Positions 1 to 7,847 of a stretch of 15,400 nucleotides of DNA are shown in pieces; the first letter of the stretch is position 1; every line of letters starts with the position of its first letter. Source of the DNA: JANOAR01 sp031411235 (GTDB taxonomy: Bacteria; Verrucomicrobiota; Verrucomicrobiia; Verrucomicrobiales; Verrucomicrobiaceae); assembly GCA_031411235.1 (NCBI GenBank), contig JANOAR010000240.1, positions 1 to 15,400 on the forward strand, written 5' to 3'. The notes under the pieces are model-generated. The model saw nothing but the letters and a program-made list of their open reading frames with translations. It was not told where the DNA came from and did not search any database. Made by a program: the position numbers and the translations under genes.

Positions 1-120
1 GCCATGAGTGCCGTTGTCGCACTCCTTCACCACCCAGCCCGCGCTCTCCAGCGTGAGCCGCAGCAGGCGACGAATCTGCACTTCATCGTCGATGATGAGA
101 AGGGTGCGCGGCGGGGTCAT
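1..120 (-). CDS. kdpE: KdpE response regulator, N-terminal 40 residues (runs off window)
   Basis: Only the first 40 codons lie in the window; the gene continues past base 1. The protein begins MTPPRTLLIIDDEVQIRRLL. The LLIIDDE strand with the acidic pair at residues 11-12 opens a response-regulator receiver domain, and the QIRRLLRLTLESAGW helix follows as in OmpR/PhoB-type regulators. Its ATG (120-118) overlaps the TGA of kdpD (119-117) in an ATGA arrangement, implying translational coupling. The identity as KdpE rests on this position directly after kdpD and on the KdpE-like N-terminus; the DNA-binding domain is not visible. By family knowledge, KdpE phosphorylated by KdpD activates transcription of the kdp structural genes. 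Confidence 0.9.
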   Translation of the reverse strand, partial: MTPPRTLLIIDDEVQIRRLLRLTLESAGWVVKECDNGTHG

Positions 121-2348
121 GCGATGGCATCGGGCAGTTCCAGCATCGTGTCCACAGGCAGCCGCAGGGTGAAAATCGCGCCCGTTCCCTCGCCAGCATT
201 CTCCGCCTCCACGCTGCCGCCCAGGGCTCTGGCAAAGCCGCGCACGATGGACAAGCCAAGGCCCAGCCCGCCTGCGGGCGCATGGGGCGCACGGTAGAAT
301 TTCTCAAACAACCGCGCCGCGTCGCCACTAGGCAGCCCCTTGCCATGATCGCGTATGGTGAACTGCATCACACCATTCGCGAGCATCGCACTGGCTTCGA
401 TGAAAGTCCCCGCTGGGCTGTGTGACGAGGCGTTGTGCAGCAGATTGGCGAGCGCTGTCTCTAACATCGCGGGATCGGTTTTGATAAAGGGCAGTGTCTC
501 GGCCATGCTCCAGCGTAGGTGTGCGGCGCTGCTAGCCGAGATGGCGGCCTGTGCTGCGGCCTCGCACAGCTCCTGCACGCTGCACCATTCGAGCTTGGGG
601 CGCAGCAGGCCAGACTCCAGCCGCGTGAGATCGAGCAACTGATCCACCACGCGTTGCAGCCGTTGGTTGGCCTGTGCGACCTCGCTAATGAGTGTCTCGT
701 TTTGCTCGCTAGCACTGGCTTGCAGCGACTCACAAGCCGAGCGCAGAATGGCCAGCGGTGTCTTTAATTCATGCGACACCGAGTCGAGCAAGGTCTTGTG
801 CAGACGATTGGATTGCTCAGTCAATTCTGCCTGCTGGATCGCCGCGAGGAAGTGCTCTTTTTCCAACGCCACCGCGAGCTGGGAACCCAGCGCGTGCAGC
901 AGAGCACGCTCCTCCAGGCCCAACGTGCGCTGGGGCACAGGGCGCACACCGAGCACACCCGAGGTCATCGCCGCCGTGCGCAGGGGGAACCATGTCGCAG
1001 CGGCATTTGGCAGCGTGTCGGTGTCGCGGCCTGCGGGTTGCCCTTGCTGGTAAACCCACGCGGCCACGGCACGCTCTTTGGCATCGGGGATGAAGCCGCT
1101 GCCCGGCACGGGCTCTGTGGAAAATTCAGCGGGATTGACGCGCTTGAATAATGCGACTTCGACACCCACGGCGCTCTCGATCTGTGCCAACGCCTCGGCC
1201 ACTCCAACAGCTTGATCGTGAGCCAGTGCCAGTGTTTCGGTGAAGCGTTGCAACGTGGACGTGCGCCGCTCGCGGTCGCGCACGAGGCGCTCCTGCCTAC
1301 GCAGTCGCGAGGTTATCTGCCCAGCCACCAGCGCGACGAGGAGCATCATGGCGAACATCATCGCGTCTTGCACCTCGGCGATGTAGAAGGTGAAGCGTGG
1401 TGGAATGAAAAGGAAGTCCCAGGCCAGTGCGCTGAGGGTTGCAGCGAGCAACATCGGCCAGCGCCCCAGTCGCAGTGCCAGCATAACGACCGCGAGCAGA
1501 TAGAGCAGCGCGATGCTCCAGTAGCCGATGAAAGGCAGCAGCCACAGCCCGATAAATGTCGTGCCTGCCACTGCAACAATAGCTTCCAGCATCTCCCGGC
1601 CCAAAGGAGCTGAGGCACGCTTGTTACGCACTTGTGCAAGCCCACCGCTCTTCCCACCTCGCAGCCTTTTTCCATCACTTGCTGGCACGCGGACGACATG
1701 CACATCCGCCTCGCCGCTCGCGGCGACGAGGGTGTGCAGTTGCCATGCTGCGACGGCACGCTGCCGCCAGCGTCGCGACTCCGGCTTGCCCACCACCACC
1801 TGCGTGGCGTGGTGCTCATGCGCTGCGTGGACGATGCCCGCCGTGATACTTGTGCCGCCCAGCGTCAGCGTCTCGGCACCCAGTCTGCGAGCTAGGGAAA
1901 GATGCTGCGTGATGCGCTCGCGATCCGCATCGGAGACTTCGCGCCCCGTCTCCACCGACACCGCGATCCATGGGCATTGCAGGCGCGAGGCCGCACGTCG
2001 CGTCCAGCGGATCAAGTTCTCCGAGTGCGGGCTCGGCCCCACGGCGACCATCAGTCGCTCGCTTGTTTTTGGCACACGTCCGAGCGGCCCACGCCACTGC
2101 GTTTGCACATCGCGATTCACTCGCTCCGCCGTGTAGCGCAGTGCCATCTCGCGCAGCGCGGTGAGGTGCGACTCTTTGAAAAAACTCTCTGCTGCTGCCT
2201 CTGCACGCAGCCCCAGGTAAACCTTCCCAGCGGCTAGGCGCTCGCGCAAAGCACCCGCTGTGACATCGACCAACTCGATGTCCGTCGCGGCATCGAGCAC
2301 CGAGTCCGGCACCGTCTCGCGCACGCTGATGCCAGTGATCTGTCGCAC
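117..2348 (-). CDS. kdpD: KdpD sensor kinase, C-terminal part (USP, membrane and kinase domains)
   Basis: 743 codons if read from the GTG at 2348; in frame with the upstream KdpD fragment but separated from it by an amber codon at 2360-2358. It opens with QITGISVRETVPD, the usual KdpD sequence shortly after the HLES motif. Residues 98-200 resemble a universal-stress-protein domain. About 253-345 hold four hydrophobic segments (DUF4118-type membrane region), followed by a GAF-like stretch (375-500), the HisKA box SHELKTP (His526) and a HATPase domain with N-box NLLHNASSHSP (635-645), DHGKGLP (667-673) and GLGLGLS (694-700). All kinase motifs are intact, with no other stop in 747 codons. The family senses low K+ and phosphorylates KdpE. 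The start is uncertain: it may be made by re-initiation at GTG 2348, by readthrough, or not at all. Confidence 0.85.
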   Translation of the reverse strand: MRQITGISVRETVPDSVLDAATDIELVDVTAGALRERLAAGKVYLGLRAEAAAESFFKESHLTALREMALRYTAERVNRDVQTQWRGPLGRVPKTSERLMVAVGPSPHSENLIRWTRRAASRLQCPWIAVSVETGREVSDADRERITQHLSLARRLGAETLTLGGTSITAGIVHAAHEHHATQVVVGKPESRRWRQRAVAAWQLHTLVAASGEADVHVVRVPASDGKRLRGGKSGGLAQVRNKRASAPLGREMLEAIVAVAGTTFIGLWLLPFIGYWSIALLYLLAVVMLALRLGRWPMLLAATLSALAWDFLFIPPRFTFYIAEVQDAMMFAMMLLVALVAGQITSRLRRQERLVRDRERRTSTLQRFTETLALAHDQAVGVAEALAQIESAVGVEVALFKRVNPAEFSTEPVPGSGFIPDAKERAVAAWVYQQGQPAGRDTDTLPNAAATWFPLRTAAMTSGVLGVRPVPQRTLGLEERALLHALGSQLAVALEKEHFLAAIQQAELTEQSNRLHKTLLDSVSHELKTPLAILRSACESLQASASEQNETLISEVAQANQRLQRVVDQLLDLTRLESGLLRPKLEWCSVQELCEAAAQAAISASSAAHLRWSMAETLPFIKTDPAMLETALANLLHNASSHSPAGTFIEASAMLANGVMQFTIRDHGKGLPSGDAARLFEKFYRAPHAPAGGLGLGLSIVRGFARALGGSVEAENAGEGTGAIFTLRLPVDTMLELPDAIA

Positions 2349-2357
2349 CAGATCGAC

Positions 2358-2360
2358 CTA
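2358..2360 (-). other. In-frame TAG interrupting kdpD
   Basis: Read on the minus strand, codons around this point give Q-H-L-E-S-TAG-V-D-L-V-R-Q-I-T-G. E. coli-type KdpD has a Leu at the TAG position (HLES-L-N-D-V-V), so a TTG to TAG change is the simplest origin. The frame is unchanged on both sides. A GTG lies nine bases after the stop and could serve for coupled re-initiation. Confidence 0.9.
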
Positions 2361-2816
2361 ACTTTCGAGGTGCTGCACATTGACCGTGGTGAAGACCTGG
2401 AAGCCTGATTCCACCAACTCCAGCACATCTTGGTAACGCTTGGGGTGCCTGCTGCAGGGGGCATTCGTATGGGCGAGTTCATCGACCAATATCAGTGTGG
2501 GACGCCGCGCGATGATGGCATCCATATCCATCTCATCCAGACTGGTGCCACGATGCTCGACGGCGCGACGAGGCGTGAGTTCCAGCCCTGTGAGCAGCGC
2601 TGCGGTGTCCTCGCGGCCATGCGTTTCCACCACTCCGACCACCACATCCACCCCTGCTTGTGCGGCCTTCTGCCCCTCGCTGAGCATGGCAAAAGTTTTG
2701 CCAACACCGGGGCACATGCCGAGGAAGACCTTCAGCCGTCCGCGTGCTGAGGGCGCACTGTCCTTCAGTGCTGCGAGCAAGGCATCGGGGTTAGGGCGTT
2801 GGGGCTCGGGTGTCAT
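2358..2816 (-). CDS. kdpD: KdpD N-terminal ATP-binding domain, ended by an in-frame amber codon
   Basis: 152 residues ending ...TTVNVQHLES followed by TAG. It carries the Walker A GMCPGVGKT (residues 33-41) and the Walker B-like ILVDELAHTN (109-118) of the KdpD osmosensitive-K+-channel kinase N-terminal domain. In ordinary KdpD proteins the HLES motif is followed at once by about seven residues and then (Q/V)TGIRVRETVPD; here the downstream reading frame resumes exactly that sequence, so this is the front part of a normal-length KdpD (about 899 codons in all, against 894 in E. coli). The ATG is 3 bases after the kdpC stop. Stand-alone short KdpD N-domains are known in some bacteria, so a functional small protein is possible, but a nonsense mutation or sequence error is equally consistent. 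Confidence 0.85.
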   Translation of the reverse strand: MTPEPQRPNPDALLAALKDSAPSARGRLKVFLGMCPGVGKTFAMLSEGQKAAQAGVDVVVGVVETHGREDTAALLTGLELTPRRAVEHRGTSLDEMDMDAIIARRPTLILVDELAHTNAPCSRHPKRYQDVLELVESGFQVFTTVNVQHLES

Positions 2817-2819
2817 GGT

Positions 2820-3374
2820 TCACGGCAGCGCGTCGAGCGCCAAGTTCAACTCAAGCACATTCACGCGTGCCTCGCCCAGGATTCCCCACTGCGGTGACTC
2901 GGTCTTCGCGGCGATCAATGCCTGCACTTTATCCACGGCGATGCCGCGAGCCTGCGCCACGCGCTGCGCCTGGAACTGCGTGGCTTGCGGGCTCAGATGC
3001 GGATCGAGCCCGCTGCCAGAAGTGGTTACGAGTTCATCGGGCATCGCTGCATCGGCAGGCAAGCGGTGAGCCTCGTGCAGCGCTTTGCTACGGGCCGCAA
3101 TGTTCTCTTTCAAGGCCATGCTTGTAGGCCCAAGATTGCTCGCGCCAGAGGCCACCGTGGCATAACTTGCTACCGAAGGGCGCGGCCAAAAATACCGTGC
3201 GCTGGTGAACTCCTGCGCGAGCAGTTTCGAGCCGATGGGCTTGTCGTTGATGAAGATCACGCTGCCGCTCGCTTGCGCTGGAAAGGCAACGCGAGCGAGG
3301 GCTGTGATGACGAGTGAATAAGCAAGGCCAGTGATGGCCGAGAGGATGATGACGAGACGAAGTGCCGTTTTCAT
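2820..3374 (-). CDS. kdpC: Potassium-transporting ATPase subunit C
   Basis: 184 residues, close to the usual ~190. KdpC is the single-span subunit of the KdpFABC pump that stabilises the complex and raises ATP affinity of KdpB. Residues about 5-30 form the one N-terminal membrane segment (LRLVIILSAITGLAYSLVIT). Family motifs follow: a FWPRPS block, SNLGPTS (usually SNLGPTN) and TTSGSGLDPHLS near the middle. I chose the ATG at 3374 because MKTALRL directly precedes the membrane segment; the open frame extends upstream to 3521, but that part overlaps kdpB and is not KdpC-like. It starts 17 bases after the kdpB stop and ends 3 bases before kdpD, so the five genes probably share one transcript. 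No clear Shine-Dalgarno sequence is visible. Confidence 0.95.
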   Translation of the reverse strand: MKTALRLVIILSAITGLAYSLVITALARVAFPAQASGSVIFINDKPIGSKLLAQEFTSARYFWPRPSVASYATVASGASNLGPTSMALKENIAARSKALHEAHRLPADAAMPDELVTTSGSGLDPHLSPQATQFQAQRVAQARGIAVDKVQALIAAKTESPQWGILGEARVNVLELNLALDALP

Positions 3375-3391
3375 GGGGTGTAGATAGAGGG

Positions 3392-5467
3392 TTAAGCCAA
3401 GCCACTCGCGGTGAGCAGCACGTCGATGGCCTTGATGCCGATGAACGGCGCGAGCAGCCCACCGACGCCGTAGATCAGCACGTTGCGACGCAGCAGGGCG
3501 CTCGCGGCCATCGGCTGGCAACGCACGCCACGCAGGGCCAGCGGCACCAGCGCGATGATGATGAGTGCGTTGAAGATCACAGCGCTCAGGATCGCGCTCT
3601 CGCTGCTGTGCAGGTGCATCACATTCAGCGCGGCGAGCGGCCCAGTCTTGTTACCGCCGACGGCATACAGCCCGGCAAACATCGCAGGTAGGATGGCGAA
3701 GTATTTGGCCACATCATTCGCGAGGCTGAAGGTGGTCAAGGCACCGCGCGTCATGAGCAGTTGTTTGCCGATCTGCACGATGTCGATGAGCTTCGTGGGG
3801 TTGCTGTCGAGATCGACCATGTTGCCTGCTTCGCGAGCGGCCTGCGTGCCGGTGTTCATCGCCACACCCACGTCGGACTGGGCCAGTGCAGGCGCGTCGT
3901 TGGTGCCGTCGCCCGTCATGGCAACGAGGTGCCCGGCAGCTTGCTCCGCGCGGATGCGGGCGAGTTTATCCTCGGGCGTAGCCTCGGCCATGAAGTCATC
4001 CACGCCTGCCTCGGCGGCGATGGCGGCGGCGGTCAAGGGGTTGTCACCCGTGATCATCACCGTGCGAATGCCCATGCGACGCAGCTCGGCGAAGCGCTCG
4101 CGGATGCCGCCCTTCACTACGTCCTTCAGTTGCACGATGCCGAGCACGCGATTGCCATCGGCGACAGCAAGCGGTGTGGCTCCGGCGCGAGACACGGCTT
4201 CTGCGGCTTCGGTGACTTTGGTGGGCCAGGTGCCGCCGCGCTGCTCGACCCAGCGGCGGACGGCATTGACGGCACCTTTGCGGATTTGGCGGGGGCTTGA
4301 ATTCTTTTCCGTCAGATCAACGCCCGACATACGAGTCTGTGCCGTGAAGGGTACGAACAGCGCGTGTGGTGCCGCGACTTCGCGTGCGCGGATTGCATGC
4401 AATTCCTTGGCCAGCACCACGATGCTACGGCCCTCGGGGGTCTCATCGGCAAGGGAAGCTAACTGCGCGCACTCGGCCAGCGCGACTTCGTTCACGCCGG
4501 GCGCGGGGAGGAAGGCCGAGGCCATGCGATTGCCAAAAGTGATGGTGCCAGTCTTGTCGAGCAGCAGCACGTCCACATCGCCTGCGGCCTCCACGGCGCG
4601 ACCACTGGTGGCGAGCACATTGCGCTTCACGAGTCGATCCATACCACTGATACCGATGGCGCTGAGCAGTCCACCAATGGTAGTGGGAATGAGGCAAACC
4701 AGCAGTGCGATGAGTACGGGCAGGCTCAGCGACACCGCACCTGGCTGTGCCGCTGCCTCCTCGCTGTAATGGGCAAAGGCAGGCAAGGTGAAGACCACCA
4801 AAACGAACACCACGGTGAGGCTCACGAGCAGCAAATTCAGCGCACGTTCATTTGGTGTGGGTAGTCGCTCAGTACCCTCCACCAGCGCGATTATGCGGTC
4901 GATAAAGGTCTGCCCTGACTGTGCGGTGATGCGCATGATGATGCGGTCGCTGAGCACCCGCGTGCCACCCGTGACGGCGCTGCGGTCGCCACCGCTCTCG
5001 CGCACCACGGGTGCTGATTCGCCCGTGATCGCGGATTCATCCACACTCGCGATGCCTTCGATAATCTCGCCATCGGAGGGGATGATGTCGTTTGCTTCGC
5101 AGACCACGATGTCGCCTTTGCGCAGCTCGCTGGCGGCCACGCGCAGCTCTTGGTTGTCTCGCAGCAAGCGTGCCTCAGCCGTGGTGCGCAGCTTGCGCAG
5201 GGCATCGGCTTGCGCCTTGCCACGGCCCTCGGCGAGAGCTTCGGCGAAGTTGGCAAACAGCACCGTGAACCACAGCCAGAGGCAGATTTGCACATCGAAT
5301 CGAGTCGCTCGCTGGAAGAGCAGCGCGCTGGTGATGATCGCGCCGAGATAGACCACGAACATGACGGTGTTCTTCCACTGCACGCGCGGGTCGAGCTTGC
5401 GCAGAGTGTCGATGGCCGCGCCTTTGAAAACGCTGGCGTTGAAGGTGGATGCGGAGGGGGTGCTCAT
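3392..5467 (-). CDS. kdpB: Potassium-transporting P-type ATPase subunit B
   Basis: 691 residues against 682 in E. coli. KdpB is the ATP-hydrolysing catalytic subunit of the Kdp pump in the inner membrane. Visible P-type ATPase motifs: the actuator TGES (residues 148-151), the phosphorylation loop LLLDKTGT with Asp at about 304, and the hinge GDGTNDAP (519-526). The N-terminal membrane pair lies at about 35-75, further segments flank residues 215-275, and a final cluster covers 585-690. The block NMVDLDSNPTKLIDIV after the hinge is typical of KdpB. The gene starts 12 bases after the kdpA stop and is followed by kdpC 17 bases on. All catalytic residues are present, so the subunit looks functional. 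Confidence 0.98.
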   Translation of the reverse strand: MSTPSASTFNASVFKGAAIDTLRKLDPRVQWKNTVMFVVYLGAIITSALLFQRATRFDVQICLWLWFTVLFANFAEALAEGRGKAQADALRKLRTTAEARLLRDNQELRVAASELRKGDIVVCEANDIIPSDGEIIEGIASVDESAITGESAPVVRESGGDRSAVTGGTRVLSDRIIMRITAQSGQTFIDRIIALVEGTERLPTPNERALNLLLVSLTVVFVLVVFTLPAFAHYSEEAAAQPGAVSLSLPVLIALLVCLIPTTIGGLLSAIGISGMDRLVKRNVLATSGRAVEAAGDVDVLLLDKTGTITFGNRMASAFLPAPGVNEVALAECAQLASLADETPEGRSIVVLAKELHAIRAREVAAPHALFVPFTAQTRMSGVDLTEKNSSPRQIRKGAVNAVRRWVEQRGGTWPTKVTEAAEAVSRAGATPLAVADGNRVLGIVQLKDVVKGGIRERFAELRRMGIRTVMITGDNPLTAAAIAAEAGVDDFMAEATPEDKLARIRAEQAAGHLVAMTGDGTNDAPALAQSDVGVAMNTGTQAAREAGNMVDLDSNPTKLIDIVQIGKQLLMTRGALTTFSLANDVAKYFAILPAMFAGLYAVGGNKTGPLAALNVMHLHSSESAILSAVIFNALIIIALVPLALRGVRCQPMAASALLRRNVLIYGVGGLLAPFIGIKAIDVLLTASGLA

Positions 5468-5479
5468 AGGTTTCTAGAA

Positions 5480-7147
5480 TTAAAAAGTGGTGCCCGTGTG
5501 TTGCAGCAGATGCTCGACGATGGGGCCGAGCGAGAGCACTGGCACGAAGGTGAGGCCACCGACCACGACGATGACGCTGGCCAGCAGCAGGCCAAAGGTC
5601 GTGCCATCCGTGGGGAAGGTGCCAGCGGAGGGCGGCGCGCTCTTTTTCACCGCGAGACTGCCCGCAATCGCCAGCGCTGGAATGATGATGCCGAAGCGCC
5701 CCAGCAGCATCGCAATGGCCAGCCCGTAGTTGTAGAAAGGCGTGTTCGCATTCAGCCCACCGAAGGCGCTGCCGTTGTTCCCAGCGGCACTGGCCCAGGC
5801 ATAAACGATCTCGCTGAGCCCATGCGGCCCTTGGTTACTGAGGCTCGATAAGCCGGCCTCGCAGCGACACGATACCGCCGCGCCAATCAGCATCACCACG
5901 CACGGCAGCAGCACCGCAACCACGGCCCACACGACCTCGCGCAGCTCGATCTTTTTCCCCAGATACTCTGGCGACCGACCCACCATGAGCCCCGCGAGAA
6001 AGACCGTGAGCACGATGAACATCACCATGCCGTAAAGCCCCGCGCCCACGCCGCCAAAGATGACTTCGCCAAGCATAATATTGAATAACACAGCGCCACC
6101 CGCCAGCGGTGAGAGGCTATCGTGCATGGCATTCACCGAGCCATTCGAGGCCGCCGATGTGGTGCTGCTCCACAGCACGCTATTCATCACGCCGAAGCGC
6201 GTTTCTTTGCCCTCCATCGCGTGCGGCAACTGCGCCTCGCTCCACCACGCGATGGCAAAGCTGACGGCCAGCACACCGAGCATGGCGCCAAAAATCACCC
6301 AGCCATGCCGCCGCGAGCCGATCATCTCGGCAAACAAAAACACACACGCCGCAGGCAGCATCAAGATGGCGAGGACTTGCAGGAAGTTCGACAGCGGCGT
6401 CGGATTTTCAAAAGGATGCGCACTGTTCACACCGAAGAACCCACCGCCATTCGTGCCGAGCTGTTTGATGGCAATCTGCGAAGCCGCAGGCCCGAGCGGG
6501 ATCACCTGCGCCTTGCCCTCCAGGGTCGTCACCGAAGTATAACTATCCAGGCTCTGCACCACGCCTTCGCTTACCAGCACCAGCGCAAAGATCGCCGCGA
6601 GCGGCAGCAAAACATAGAGCGTGCTACGCGTGACATCGCGCCAGAAGTTGCCCAGCGTCTCGCCTGCCGACCGCGCCGCAAGCCCGCGTCCCAAGGCCAG
6701 CAGCACCGCGATGCCCGTCGCTGCGCTGAGGAAATTCTGCACGCCGAGCCCCGCCATTTGCGTGAGATAAGACATTGTCGCCTCGCCCGAATAAGCCTGC
6801 CAGTTGGTGTTGGTGACGAAGCTCACCGCCGTATTCAGCGCCAGTGCAAACGGCACATCAGCGAGTTGCGCCGGATTCCCCGGCAGATGGCTTTGGCAAA
6901 GTTGAAGTAACAGCACAACGATGAAGCCGATGAAATTGAAAGCCAGCAGCGCCCCGAGATAACCACGCCATGTCATCTCCGCACGCCAAGCTTTTTTACC
7001 CACGATGCCCCCGCCGATGCGCTCCATCAGCCCGCTGCCACCCGTGCTAGGATTGAGCAGATGATGCATCCACCGCCCCGCCGCAGGAGCGATGACGATG
7101 AGACTGACGACGTAGAGAATGACCTGAATCCAATCGAGTGACTTCAT
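5480..7147 (-). CDS. kdpA: Potassium-transporting ATPase subunit A (K+-selective channel-like subunit)
   Basis: 555 residues (E. coli 557), strongly hydrophobic throughout, about ten membrane segments. KdpA binds K+ through four pore loops related to those of K+ channels. They are recognisable here as VTNTNWQ (residues 111-117), GTNGGGFFG (231-239), TTSAASNGSVN (329-339) and SAAGNNGSAFGGL (453-465). The start MKSLDWIQVILYVVSL leads straight into the first membrane helix. It is the first gene of the leftward operon; the ~700-base divergent region to uvrA lies upstream. I looked for the ~30-residue KdpF peptide just upstream and found none. The start is preceded by GGATGAGAG about 9-17 bases upstream, at best a weak ribosome-binding site. 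Confidence 0.98.
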   Translation of the reverse strand: MKSLDWIQVILYVVSLIVIAPAAGRWMHHLLNPSTGGSGLMERIGGGIVGKKAWRAEMTWRGYLGALLAFNFIGFIVVLLLQLCQSHLPGNPAQLADVPFALALNTAVSFVTNTNWQAYSGEATMSYLTQMAGLGVQNFLSAATGIAVLLALGRGLAARSAGETLGNFWRDVTRSTLYVLLPLAAIFALVLVSEGVVQSLDSYTSVTTLEGKAQVIPLGPAASQIAIKQLGTNGGGFFGVNSAHPFENPTPLSNFLQVLAILMLPAACVFLFAEMIGSRRHGWVIFGAMLGVLAVSFAIAWWSEAQLPHAMEGKETRFGVMNSVLWSSTTSAASNGSVNAMHDSLSPLAGGAVLFNIMLGEVIFGGVGAGLYGMVMFIVLTVFLAGLMVGRSPEYLGKKIELREVVWAVVAVLLPCVVMLIGAAVSCRCEAGLSSLSNQGPHGLSEIVYAWASAAGNNGSAFGGLNANTPFYNYGLAIAMLLGRFGIIIPALAIAGSLAVKKSAPPSAGTFPTDGTTFGLLLASVIVVVGGLTFVPVLSLGPIVEHLLQHTGTTF

Positions 7148-7202
7148 GCGCCCATGCTCTCATCCACAACGAAGAGCACGAGTTAAGGCATGGCAGAGAA
7201 GC

Positions 7203-7220
7203 GCTAAGATTTTGCTAAAA
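7203..7220 (-). promoter_or_regulatory. Candidate KdpE operator: TTAGC direct repeat one helical turn apart
   Basis: On the minus strand two T-rich units TTTTAGC (7220-7214) and TCTTAGC (7209-7203) lie 11 bases apart, with the nearer end 55 bases upstream of kdpA. OmpR/PhoB-family regulators such as KdpE bind direct repeats with about 11-base spacing, so this is the best operator candidate ahead of the operon. No convincing -35/-10 pair could be chosen around it. The assignment is inference from spacing and position. Confidence 0.3.
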
Positions 7221-7270
7221 CCAACGGGCGCTTTACCCCACCCAGTCCTCCAGCTTCAGCCACGCAGCAG

Positions 7271-7573
7271 ATTTTGGGAAGCCAGGCTTTCTTCGGCCTG
7301 AAAGGCCGAAGGAACTCAGCCCAGGGATGAGCGAGTGAAACGAGCGAATCCCTGGGCAAAGAGCGATAAAAAGGAGCGCTCTGAAAGAGCGCAGGAGTGC
7401 TGCAATACAGCCCCCAGCCACGCGCACCGCCGCCGTGCCACATTCGCCCATCTCCTGCGCTCTTTCAGAGCGCCACCTGCATGGCGAATGCGCCCCAGGG
7501 AATCGCTTGTTTCTCTCGCTCATCCCTGGGCTTGGCTCCTTCAGCCTTTCAGGCTGTGGGCTCTCCCAAAACA
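7271..7573. repeat. ~300-base imperfect inverted repeat built of nested hairpins
   Basis: The left arm (7271-7396) and right arm (7453-7573) are imperfect reverse complements around a ~56-base spacer. Each arm has the same order of blocks: TTTTGGGA, a CCTGAAAGG hairpin, a CCAGGGATGAGCGAG block paired with a nearby TCCCTGGG (itself a hairpin), and GCGCTCTGAAAGAGCGC, which is nearly self-complementary, then AGGA. A transcript could fold each arm separately or pair the arms with each other. The short open frames crossing it have no protein-like features. It looks like a compound REP/MITE-type intergenic repeat rather than a terminator, since the flanking genes point away from it. Confidence 0.8.
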
Positions 7574-7798
7574 TGCCACGCAGCATTATAGCTCAGGGAG
7601 GTGCGATCAAAGCTTCACTGCGGCTGACATCTTGCCCTGCGGCTGGCGTTTGAACTTGGGATCGTCGATCTTGATTATGGCAAAGAAGTCGATTGGCCAA
7701 CTCATTCGCTGAGCGAGCGATGATATCGGGCGAACTGCATTTGAAGGACAATGGACACCCGTCCCTCCAAGTCAATTTCCCTCAATTCCCACGCCCCA
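7574..7798. other. Intergenic stretch with no recognisable gene
   Basis: Between the inverted repeat and the uvrA promoter candidate I see no gene, RNA or repeat I can name. Forward reading of about 7621-7710 gives a protein-like run (RLAFELGIVDLDYGKEVDW) that ends at a TGA near 7710 and has no start in frame that I trust; it could be a decayed coding remnant or chance. Confidence 0.4.
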
Positions 7799-7826
7799 TT
7801 GCCAACGAACAACGTAGCTCTACTAT
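7799..7826 (+). promoter_or_regulatory. Candidate sigma-70-type promoter of uvrA
   Basis: TTGCCA (7799-7804) and TACTAT (7821-7826) are separated by 16 bases and match the -35 and -10 consensus at 5/6 and 4/6 positions. The -10 end lies 21 bases before the uvrA ATG, which would give a very short leader. No CTGT-N8-ACAG LexA-type site is seen nearby. This is a pattern match only. Confidence 0.35.
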
Positions 7827-7847
7827 CGCCGCCCCCTCACCACTCCC

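Noticed and set aside
3375..3521. Longer N-terminus for kdpC
   Set aside because: The extension overlaps the kdpB coding end and is Arg-rich; the ATG at 3374 directly precedes the expected membrane helix.
3483..4769. Plus-strand open frame of 428 codons opposite kdpB
   Set aside because: Ser/Ala/Arg-rich shadow of kdpB, which has every P-type ATPase motif on the minus strand.
7204..7712. Several short open frames of 60-125 codons in the kdpA-uvrA gap
   Set aside because: They run across the inverted repeat, occur on both strands because the sequence is palindromic, and have no protein-like features or credible start signals.
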